Source of the DNA: Desulfonatronospira sp.
GTDB lineage: Bacteria; Desulfobacterota; Desulfovibrionia; Desulfovibrionales; Desulfonatronovibrionaceae
Assembly: GCA_003563255.1 (NCBI GenBank)
Contig: PWSL01000311.1
Location: forward strand, 1 to 6,081
Length of the DNA stretch: 6,081 bases
Reading direction: 5' to 3'
A model generated the notes under the pieces. It searched no databases. It saw only the letters and a list, made by a program, of their open reading frames with translations, and had not been told where the DNA came from. Below, piece after piece: positions 1 through 6,081 of the stretch; the first letter of the stretch is position 1, and the number at the start of each line of letters is the position of its first letter. The translations under genes were made by a program, and so were the position numbers.

Positions 1-1
1 G

Positions 2-145
2 CTGACCCCAGTGCCCAAGGCCCTGGAGATCCTTGAGCTCATGAAAAAGGGTCAGCAACTCGACCCTGATGTGGTGGATCTGTTTATCCGGAACAAGGTT
101 TATGCACTGTATGCAGACAGGCATCTGAAACCGGGAAAGGCTTGA
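2..145 (+). CDS. C-terminal fragment of a probable HD-GYP-type phosphohydrolase (5' end outside window)
   Basis: Only the last 47 residues are present; the frame is open from the window edge to TGA at 143-145. The visible part reads PKALEILELMKKG, then QLDPDVVDLFIRNKVY, then a short basic tail. The pattern of an 'ALEIL' helix, a short loop and 'LDPDVVDLF' is what I expect at the C-terminal end of HD-GYP domains, which hydrolyse the second messenger c-di-GMP in the cytoplasm. The catalytic HD and GYP motifs would lie upstream and cannot be checked, so activity is unproven. A generic HD-domain response regulator is an equally good reading. It points the same way as the two large genes, but 205 non-coding bases with possible regulatory structure separate them, so co-transcription is uncertain. 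Confidence 0.6.
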   Translation: MTPVPKALEILELMKKGQQLDPDVVDLFIRNKVYALYADRHLKPGKA

Positions 146-161
146 GATAATATTCTGCTTA

Positions 162-178
162 TTGGCAAAGCAGATGCT
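162..178 (+). promoter_or_regulatory. Candidate sigma-54 (-24/-12) promoter
   Basis: The stretch TTGGCAAAGCAGATGCT has GG at 164-165 and GC at 176-177 with the exact 10-base spacing of sigma-54 promoters. It matches the YTGGCA half well and the TTGCW half at all but the first T. Transcription would start near 188-190, leaving a leader of about 160 bases before the 351 gene. The match was found by eye in a short region, and it lies within dyad symmetry that could mean something else. No upstream activator site was identified. Confidence 0.3.
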
Positions 179-236
179 GGAGAGCCGGTCCCCATGCGAC
201 ATGCAAAGCGCAGATACCATGGGACAAGACCAGCAT
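174..236 (+). other. Two-part hairpin / dyad, possible RNA leader structure or operator
   Basis: ATGCTGG at 174-180 pairs perfectly with CCAGCAT at 230-236. After a small internal loop, GTCCCCATG at 188-196 pairs with CATGGGAC at 218-225, giving eight base pairs with one bulged C. The 21-base apical loop (197-217) contains GCAAAGC. No T-run follows, so this is not a simple intrinsic terminator. I could not match it to a riboswitch class: the GCAAAGC loop only faintly recalls class I c-di-GMP riboswitches, whose other conserved elements I do not find. If transcription begins near 189, the outer stem would not be in the RNA, and the dyad would be a DNA element instead. Confidence 0.45.
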
Positions 237-249
237 TGAAAGGTCATCA

Positions 250-279
250 GCCGCTTTGCGGCGTGTGAAGCCTGGGCTT
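250..279 (+). other. Two consecutive small hairpins in the leader of the FecR/TPR gene
   Basis: GCCGC (250-254) and GCGGC (258-262) form a five-base-pair stem with a TTT loop. It is followed at once by AAGCC (268-272) and GGCTT (275-279), a second short dyad. A tandem TTAACTTAAC follows at 278-287. Neither hairpin has a downstream T-run. They may be leader RNA structure or chance; function is unknown. Confidence 0.3.
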
Positions 280-336
280 AACTTAACCTGTCTGGTTGTA
301 TGGCAGGACAGCCCTGATGGTCCTTGACTCTGTAGC

Positions 337-342
337 GGAGGG
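337..342 (+). promoter_or_regulatory. Ribosome binding site of the FecR/TPR/barrel gene
   Basis: GGAGGG lies eight bases upstream of ATG 351, a strong Shine-Dalgarno match at normal spacing. It fixes the start codon of the long gene, and the resulting protein begins with a clean signal peptide. Confidence 0.85.
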
Positions 343-350
343 TAACAACA

Positions 351-3300
351 ATGCAAAGGGTTATTGTATATTTTCAGGCTATATTTCTTGTCGCCGGCTT
401 ACTGGTTCAAATCTCAACCGCCTTTGCCTCTTCTGCAACTCCACTGGGCCAGGTGGTCTATATTCAGGGTCAGGTGGAAATCCAGCCCTCCGAGGATGTC
501 CCATGGACCAATGCTCAAAACGAACAGAATATTTTTCCAGGCACCATCCTGCGCACTGGTGCAGGTGCATCTGCGGCCGTGCTCTGCGCTGATGAGTCAC
601 AAATCAGACTCGGTGAAAACACAGTTATCCTGTTCAGGGAATCCGCTGCCTCTCCAGGCATGGTCAGGGCGGGCTTTGTGCCGGCTTCAAGGCCTGGACG
701 GACAAGTATTTACCGGGTTCGCCAGGGCCGGATATGGCTGCGCAATGCCAATGAAAAATCCAGGCTTGAAATAATAACACCTGCAGTGACTGCCGCAGTC
801 CGGGGTACGGAATTCACCTTGAGGGTGGAGCCGGACGGCTTTTCATCTCTAGCCCTGCTTTATGGGTCAATATTTTTGTCCAATCCTTACGGCGAAATTC
901 AGCTGTTTACCGGAGAAATGGGTACCGCCCGGCCCGGTCAGGCCCCTGTCAGACAGGTACTGGTTTCTCCCCGGGACGCTGTCCAATGGACCCTGTATTA
1001 TCCGGGAATAATCAGTTATAAAGATCTGCCTTTAAGTCTCCTGCCCGGCCCTCCACCCTCTGCAGCAGAAACAGCCTTTGATACAGGAGAGACGGAAAGA
1101 GCTGAAAAAGCTGCAGCAGCCTATCTGGCATCAGTGCCCGGCGACTATCGCGCCCTGACCCTTCTTGGCTGGATTGCTCTCCGGGATAATAACCCTGAGC
1201 AGGCCCTGGAGTACTTTGAAAGGGCTTTCACAGACAATATTCAAGGTGATGCAAGATTGGTCACCGGACTGGCTCTGACCTATTTCCGGCTGGGCAACGC
1301 GGCCAGGGCGCTTGATCTTTTCCAAAACAGTCTGCCGGATTTTCCCATGACCCCTGAAATATCGGCTATGGCCGGTTTTTTCTTTCTCATGACCGGGCAG
1401 CCGGAACAAGCCCTGGAGATGCTGAACTCAGGACTGGACATGGATCCGAACAATGTCCTTTGCCTGGGGTTTCTGGCACAGATTCTCATTGTTCAGGACC
1501 GTAAAGATGAGGCACGAAAAGCGGCTTTTGCCGGGCTGGAGGCAAGTCCACACTCGCCAATGGCCAATATGACCGCGGCCCTGGTTCATATTGCTTTTTT
1601 TGAGCTTGACAAAGCCCTGGAGCGCCTGCAGGCAGCCCTGGATGCGGACAGTAAGTTTATCACCGCCCTGGTTTATCTGGCCAGGCTGCATCTTGGAAAC
1701 GACAGGCTGGACCAGGCCTGGAAGACCATAAGACCAGCTCTGGAAAAAGCCCCTGCTGAAGCCCGGGTTTTATCTACGGCAGGATTCATCCGTCTTGGAT
1801 TCAGAGATTATGACCAGGCCAGGAAATACTTTGAAAAGGCGACAGGATTGGATCCCGGCCATGCAGACTCCCGGATGGGTCTGAGTCAATATTATTTTGC
1901 CAGAGGACATGACTTTCAGGGCCTGATGCATGCCCTGGCCGCAACCCTTCTTGACCCTCGGGTGTCTCTTTATCAGTCATTTCTGGGCAAGGCCCTTTAC
2001 CAGACCCGCAGTCATGACAAGGCCCTTGAGATGTATGACTATGCTAAAACCCTGGATCCGTCAGATCCCACTCCATATCTGTATAAAGGTATTGCCCTGA
2101 CAGACCTGAACCGGCCTGGCGAGGCCGTGCAGGAATTCAACAGGTCCATCGTCCTCAACGACAACAGGGCCATATTTCGCACCAGGCTCATGCTGGACCG
2201 AGACCTGGCCGTACGCAACTACGATCTGGCCAGGGCCTATTCTCAGCTGGGCCTGGAAGAATGGGCGGTGAGCAAGGCCCTGACAGCAGTCAGCTATGAC
2301 CAGTCAAACCCGTCCGCCCATCATTTTCTCTATCTGGCCGAAAGTTCTAAACCCGTTCGGGAAAGGCACGGGGTCCTGGCTTCAGACTACCTCCTTTTTA
2401 AACTGCTTTCTCCAGCCAACCAGAATACTTTTACCTTTACCAATGACTACACACCGATGTTTGAGGCTCCATATACACGGATGCAGGTTCGCGGCGATAT
2501 GGGAATGTGGAGCAACACCAATACAATATATAATTACTCCCTGGGCGGTTCCGGAGGGCGACCTGGAATAGCCGGCTGGACCTCGGTTTCCAGGGAAAGA
2601 GACAGTGGGTTCAGGCAGCCTGATTCCACATCCAGGGATGTAATGGCTCAGGCAATGGTCAAATGGGAACCAGCTGTTGACCACTCATTACTGTTTCAAG
2701 GTTCCTGTTATGACAATAAATCCGGGGATACTTTTTATCAGAGGGACCGTTCCTACAGCGCTTCCCCAAACATGAACCACACCATTGAAAACCATAACAT
2801 GGAACTGGGATATACCCATCGCTTCAGCCCGACCTCCATATTTTTAGGCCATGCAGGGTATAACAGTTTTTCGGACGATTTGGACGATCATATACGCTAC
2901 AATCTCTCGGATCCGGGCTGGAGGGAAACCCTGGATGTACGGCGGAAAACAAAACAGGACAATTTCAGTTTTCAGTCACAGCAACGGGTAGAGACAGACA
3001 ATCATACCTTTATGGCCGGCATGAGCTTCATGACCGGAACAGAACGTTTTTATTGGGAAAACCATTTCAAATTATGGTATTATAATGAGTTGTTGCACGA
3101 GGAGCTTTATCCCGGGAGATTCTCAGGCCGCACCAGATGCCTAAACGCTTATCTGGCTGACTTCTGGACGCTTCATCCCGATCTGATCATGGAAATCTCC
3201 ATGTCCTATGACTGGATCAAATCCGACATCATTGACGGACACAGAGACATGATCAGCCCGCGCCTGGGTCTGAACTGGCGGATCAACAGAGACAATACAA

Positions 3301-3965
3301 TGCGTTTGGCCCTTCAGCACTATATGGTTGCCCGTGGCCTTGAGCCGCGGTTGCAGCCGGCCAGAACAGCCGGGTTCCCGGGACAGCGAAACGCGGCTGA
3401 TTCATCGGAAATAACCGAAGCAGGAATCTCCATGGAACGTCAATGGGACAACAGGACCTTTTCCGCAGCCAGGGTATCTTATTTGCGCAGCAAAGAACCG
3501 ATATTCCGCCGCAACACTATAGACCGCTACCAAGGCGAGGTAGTCGTCAACCGCATCCTGACCCCTTCTTTGGGAATCAGTCTTTCCGGACTGGTCAAAT
3601 CTGTAAAGCCTGACAAACAAATTCTGGAAACCAACCCTGAGATGGATTACCTGGAAACCAGGGGAACAGCTGCCATGTCATTGCGCCGGCCCAGTGGCCT
3701 TGGAGTTCAGTTGAGCGCAATCACGGTTTACCAGGATTTCCAGTCTGAATACGCTTTGGATCTACAGGGTCAAAAGCGAAAGAGTTCTGCCTTTGCCCTG
3801 CTTAATTCCCGCATTTTCAGAGAGTTCCCTGAAAAACGCGGATTTATCGCCTTAAGCGTGAACAATATTCTGGGTTCCAGCTTTACTTACCTTCCGGACT
3901 CCATAAGCCTGGATTCATTTTATCCGGACAGGCAAATCTTATTTTCTGCGGGGGTAAATTTCTGA
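351..3965 (+). CDS. Exported FecR-domain / TPR / outer-membrane beta-barrel protein
   Basis: This 1204-residue protein is predicted to sit in the outer membrane with a large periplasmic part. Residues 1-26 are a signal peptide, probably cut after AFA. Residues 31-195 resemble a FecR domain, with the hallmark TPAVTAAVRGTEF at 143-155; PRDAVQW (207-213) follows. Ten TPR units fill 267-606, with weaker helical repeats on each side. From about 690 to the end the sequence is polar, aromatic-rich and strand-like, and ends in Phe, the usual signal for barrel insertion. LEPRLQPARTAGFPG (997-1011) and the final NILGSSFTY region recall FecR/TPR proteins with TonB-receptor-like barrels. I see no plug domain or TonB box. 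The TPR-plus-barrel plan also resembles the polysaccharide exporters PgaA and BcsC, but no synthase gene is visible. The substrate is unknown. A CHASE2 cyclase follows after five bases, suggesting a functional pair. Confidence 0.85.
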   Translation: MQRVIVYFQAIFLVAGLLVQISTAFASSATPLGQVVYIQGQVEIQPSEDVPWTNAQNEQNIFPGTILRTGAGASAAVLCADESQIRLGENTVILFRESAASPGMVRAGFVPASRPGRTSIYRVRQGRIWLRNANEKSRLEIITPAVTAAVRGTEFTLRVEPDGFSSLALLYGSIFLSNPYGEIQLFTGEMGTARPGQAPVRQVLVSPRDAVQWTLYYPGIISYKDLPLSLLPGPPPSAAETAFDTGETERAEKAAAAYLASVPGDYRALTLLGWIALRDNNPEQALEYFERAFTDNIQGDARLVTGLALTYFRLGNAARALDLFQNSLPDFPMTPEISAMAGFFFLMTGQPEQALEMLNSGLDMDPNNVLCLGFLAQILIVQDRKDEARKAAFAGLEASPHSPMANMTAALVHIAFFELDKALERLQAALDADSKFITALVYLARLHLGNDRLDQAWKTIRPALEKAPAEARVLSTAGFIRLGFRDYDQARKYFEKATGLDPGHADSRMGLSQYYFARGHDFQGLMHALAATLLDPRVSLYQSFLGKALYQTRSHDKALEMYDYAKTLDPSDPTPYLYKGIALTDLNRPGEAVQEFNRSIVLNDNRAIFRTRLMLDRDLAVRNYDLARAYSQLGLEEWAVSKALTAVSYDQSNPSAHHFLYLAESSKPVRERHGVLASDYLLFKLLSPANQNTFTFTNDYTPMFEAPYTRMQVRGDMGMWSNTNTIYNYSLGGSGGRPGIAGWTSVSRERDSGFRQPDSTSRDVMAQAMVKWEPAVDHSLLFQGSCYDNKSGDTFYQRDRSYSASPNMNHTIENHNMELGYTHRFSPTSIFLGHAGYNSFSDDLDDHIRYNLSDPGWRETLDVRRKTKQDNFSFQSQQRVETDNHTFMAGMSFMTGTERFYWENHFKLWYYNELLHEELYPGRFSGRTRCLNAYLADFWTLHPDLIMEISMSYDWIKSDIIDGHRDMISPRLGLNWRINRDNTMRLALQHYMVARGLEPRLQPARTAGFPGQRNAADSSEITEAGISMERQWDNRTFSAARVSYLRSKEPIFRRNTIDRYQGEVVVNRILTPSLGISLSGLVKSVKPDKQILETNPEMDYLETRGTAAMSLRRPSGLGVQLSAITVYQDFQSEYALDLQGQKRKSSAFALLNSRIFREFPEKRGFIALSVNNILGSSFTYLPDSISLDSFYPDRQILFSAGVNF
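1149..2168 (+). repeat. Ten tandem 34-residue TPR units encoded in register
   Basis: Residues 267-606 of the long protein divide into exactly ten 34-residue blocks with no insertion or gap. Many show the TPR pattern of small residues at positions 8 and 20 and a Pro near the end (for example ARVLSTAGFIRLGFRDYDQA, 471-490). The repeat is at protein level; DNA identity between units is low, so recent expansion is unlikely. TPR superhelices normally bind peptides or partner proteins, here in the periplasm. Confidence 0.85.
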
Positions 3966-3970
3966 ACATT

Positions 3971-5950
3971 TTGTTTTCACGTCCTTTCAAGGTCATCTTC
4001 ATGACCATTGCTGTTCTGATTGCGTTTATTGCAGCCGGCAGACACCCTCTGAGCATCCAGTTGGAAAACCATGCCCTGGATTTTTTTTACAGGTTGCACG
4101 GCCCAGCAGCGGTACCGGATGACTTTCTGATTGTGGCCATAGATGAACCATCTTTTCAGATGATTCATGCCTCATGGCCCTGGCCCCGCAGTCTGCATGC
4201 CTCGCTTGTGGACAGACTGGATTCTGCAGGCGCCAGGTTGATTGTCATGGACATAGTCTTTGCAGAAAAGTCGGATCCCCTGAAGGACGAACAACTATCA
4301 ATATCCCTGGGTCAAAGCGGCAAAGTTGTCCTGGCAAAAGCCATAGACATAGTAGAAGACCCGGAGTTTTTCAGGATTATCCATGTTGACCCCCTGGATA
4401 TCCTTCAACATTCCGCCAAAGGAGTTGGGCTGGCAGTGCTGACCCCTGACCTGGACGGGGTTGTTCGGAGGTTTTCCCCCAGATACGGGGATCAATGGAC
4501 TCTGCCCGGGGCTGCTTTTCTGGCACTGGAGCAAGAGGAACAACCTGTTGCAGATGATTTGAGCGGACTAATCGATTATGTTGGACCTGCCAGAACAATG
4601 CCCACTGTATCCTATTATCAGGTTCTTGATCCTGACCGTCCTTTGCCGGACAAGTTCATTAAAGACAAAATTGTTTTTGTGGGCATGAGCCTGGCTGTTC
4701 AGTCCGAACAATTCCAGCAGGCCGACTCATACGCCACGCCGTTTTTTTCGAGCCAGGGCGGTTTTATGTCCGGCGTGGAAATCCAGGCCAATATCCTGTG
4801 GACAATGCTGTCCGGCAGGGCCGGCAATATAGTCTCATATCCGGTGCATACCGGTATATGCGCAATACTACTGGGCATGATCGCCCTGTGCACTCTGAGG
4901 CAAAACCCTCTGACTGGCCTTGTAATAATAGCAATTCTTCTGGTCAGTTTTTTTTCCCTTACATTTATATTGTTTGTGCATTTTAAGATCTGGATGGAGC
5001 CGGTCCGGATCATGGCCGCAGGAGGGGCTCTGTTCGGACTTATAACTCTTGGCGATTTTTTGTCGGAAATTAAAACTAAAATTTGGACCAGAAAAGCACT
5101 TTCCAGGTACCTGGCCCCAAGGGTAGTAGAACATATCATCCGCAATCCTCAGATGATTACTCTCGGAGGGGAGGAAGTGCAGGCAACGGTTCTAATGTCA
5201 GACCTTGCAGGCTTTACAGCTCTGAGCGAAGATCTACCCCCGGCAAAGCTCATAGAGCTGTTGAGCGATTTTTTTACCCCTGCTACGGAAATCATCATCC
5301 GGGAAGAAGGAACACTTGATAAATATTTAGGCGACTCGGTCATGGCCTTTTGGGGGGCCCCACTGCATATTAAAGACCATGCTCAAAGGGCGGCCAGATC
5401 AGCCCTGGCGATTGATCGAGTCATGGAAAATATGAAAAGAGAAAAAGAAATCCAGGGGTTGCCTTTTTTCAGCAACGTCAAGACAGGTCTGCATTCAGGC
5501 CGGGTAGTAGTCGGCAATGTGGGCTCATATTTGCGCTATGATTATACTTGCCTTGGAGATACGGTAAACCTTGCCTCCCGATTAGAATCACTTAACAGGC
5601 ATTATGGTACAAGAATTCTTATGAGTGAAGCTACCCGCAACCTGCTCGGGGATGGTTTCCTGGTCCGAAATGTGGACACGGTCATGGTTCTGGGGCGTTC
5701 CCAGAAACTGACTGTTTATGAACTGCTGGATCATACTCTGCATACCCACGCTCAGTGGATGGAAATATTTGAACAGGCCCTTGGGACCTATCAAAGGGGA
5801 GCCTTTGCCGAGGCTGCAGAGGGGTTTCAGAAAGTCCTGGACATTAAGCCCGAAGACGGTCCGGCCGGGACGCTTCTGGCCAGATGCAGAAGATATGTTA
5901 ATAATCCCCCTTCTGACTGGCAGGGAGTATTTGTTATGGATAAAAAATAA
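3971..5950 (+). CDS. CHASE2-domain class III adenylate (guanylate) cyclase, membrane-bound
   Basis: This protein should make a cyclic nucleotide, most likely cAMP from ATP, in response to a periplasmic signal. A membrane segment lies at about 7-23. A CHASE2 domain spans about 25-290 (DFFYRLHGP near 37; WPWPRSLHASLVDRL at 69-83; MSGVEIQANIL at 266-276), then three membrane segments at about 288-308, 313-336 and 343-361. The cyclase domain covers about 400-590. Metal-binding Asp 411 (SDLAGFT) and Asp 455 (DKYLGDS), base-reading Lys 451 and Thr 526, and transition-state Asn 533 and Arg 537 (VNLASRLE) are all present, so it looks active. Lys with Thr fits the class IIIb adenylyl cyclase signature. 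Residues 593-659 form a TPR-like tail. The start is uncertain: TTG 3971 lacks a clear ribosome site; CTG 3962 and ATG 4001 are alternatives. ATG 4001 would cut into the first membrane segment, so an upstream start is preferred. The gene ends with tandem stops TAATAA. Confidence 0.9.
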   Translation: MFSRPFKVIFMTIAVLIAFIAAGRHPLSIQLENHALDFFYRLHGPAAVPDDFLIVAIDEPSFQMIHASWPWPRSLHASLVDRLDSAGARLIVMDIVFAEKSDPLKDEQLSISLGQSGKVVLAKAIDIVEDPEFFRIIHVDPLDILQHSAKGVGLAVLTPDLDGVVRRFSPRYGDQWTLPGAAFLALEQEEQPVADDLSGLIDYVGPARTMPTVSYYQVLDPDRPLPDKFIKDKIVFVGMSLAVQSEQFQQADSYATPFFSSQGGFMSGVEIQANILWTMLSGRAGNIVSYPVHTGICAILLGMIALCTLRQNPLTGLVIIAILLVSFFSLTFILFVHFKIWMEPVRIMAAGGALFGLITLGDFLSEIKTKIWTRKALSRYLAPRVVEHIIRNPQMITLGGEEVQATVLMSDLAGFTALSEDLPPAKLIELLSDFFTPATEIIIREEGTLDKYLGDSVMAFWGAPLHIKDHAQRAARSALAIDRVMENMKREKEIQGLPFFSNVKTGLHSGRVVVGNVGSYLRYDYTCLGDTVNLASRLESLNRHYGTRILMSEATRNLLGDGFLVRNVDTVMVLGRSQKLTVYELLDHTLHTHAQWMEIFEQALGTYQRGAFAEAAEGFQKVLDIKPEDGPAGTLLARCRRYVNNPPSDWQGVFVMDKK

Positions 5951-6048
5951 TAAGTTTTTCAAGGGATTAGAAAAATACTGATATACCGCCATAGTGATGC
6001 TTTGCCCGCAACAATAAAGAGAAGAGTTTTTTGACAGGATTAACCCCA

Positions 6049-6080
6049 GTTAAACACCCCATTGGGGACCCCGGTTTAAC
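6049..6080. repeat. Nested inverted repeat at window edge, possible terminator
   Basis: GTTAAAC (6049-6055) and GTTTAAC (6074-6080) are perfect reverse complements, enclosing CCCC-ATT-GGGG (6057-6067). The inner arms are off-centre, with one base on the left and six on the right. It lies about 100 bases after the cyclase stop, where a transcription terminator would be reasonable. The window ends one base later, so a following T-run cannot be seen. It could equally be a regulator site or a dispersed intergenic palindrome. The rest of 5951-6048 shows no gene or convincing signal. Confidence 0.4.
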
Positions 6081-6081
6081 C

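Noticed and set aside
125..153. Sigma-70 promoter CTGAAA-N17-TAATAT
   Set aside because: Only four of six matches in each box, and the -35 box lies inside the upstream coding end; too weak to annotate.
174..290. Class I c-di-GMP riboswitch upstream of the FecR/TPR gene
   Set aside because: The GCAAAGC loop gives a faint resemblance, but the other conserved elements and the characteristic second stem are not found. Kept only as an unassigned structured region.
159..356. Antisense open frame in the leader region
   Set aside because: No ribosome site or domain pattern; the region is better explained by hairpins and promoter-like sequence.
4699..5145. Antisense open frame of 148 codons within the cyclase gene
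   Set aside because: It lies wholly inside a well-supported gene, has no recognisable domain and no ribosome site that I can see; it is a shadow of the coding frame.
5588..5992. Antisense open frame of 134 codons over the 3' end of the cyclase gene
   Set aside because: It mirrors the conserved cyclase C-terminus and has low-complexity, non-family-like protein sequence; no support as a gene.
6027..6032. Intrinsic terminator T-run after the cyclase gene
   Set aside because: No GC-rich stem directly precedes the T-run; the preceding bases are purine-rich and unpaired.
6031..6036. TTGACA as a -35 box for a gene beyond the window
   Set aside because: No acceptable -10 box at 16-18 bases downstream; that stretch is the GC-rich palindrome.

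Overview
The window holds two complete genes on the + strand and the tail of a third, and looks like ordinary bacterial chromosome of roughly 50% GC. Protein style suggests a Desulfobacterota (Desulfovibrionales-like) Gram-negative: an outer-membrane FecR/TPR/beta-barrel protein paired with a CHASE2 adenylate/guanylate cyclase carrying a TPR-like tail, downstream of an HD-GYP-type protein. This placement rests on recalled family resemblance only, with no database search. No tRNA, rRNA, CRISPR array, transposase or phage gene is visible.

Layout. Bases 2-145 encode the last 47 residues of a protein resembling the C-terminus of HD-GYP c-di-GMP phosphodiesterases. Bases 146-350 are non-coding and rich in dyad symmetry: a candidate sigma-54 -24/-12 element, a two-part hairpin at 174-236, two small hairpins, a duplicated GCAAAGC motif, and a good ribosome binding site just before the next gene. 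Bases 351-3965 encode a 1204-residue exported protein: signal peptide, FecR domain, ten in-register 34-residue TPR units, and a C-terminal outer-membrane beta-barrel ending in Phe. Bases 3971-5950, in the same apparent operon, encode a 659-residue membrane cyclase: one N-terminal membrane segment, periplasmic CHASE2 sensor, three membrane segments, cytoplasmic class III nucleotidyl cyclase with all catalytic residues present, and a TPR-like tail. Bases 5951-6081 are non-coding and end in a nested inverted repeat running to the window edge.

How they may work together (inference). The two large genes are close enough to be translationally coupled. Their predicted topologies meet in the periplasm: FecR and TPR modules hang from an outer-membrane barrel, opposite the CHASE2 sensor of a cyclase in the inner membrane. 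The simplest model is an envelope-spanning signalling pair in which the state of the outer-membrane protein (ligand, transported polymer or envelope status) is passed to CHASE2 and read out as cytoplasmic cAMP. This is the best candidate for an under-described system here. Each domain is known; the combination and the wiring are what deserve attention.
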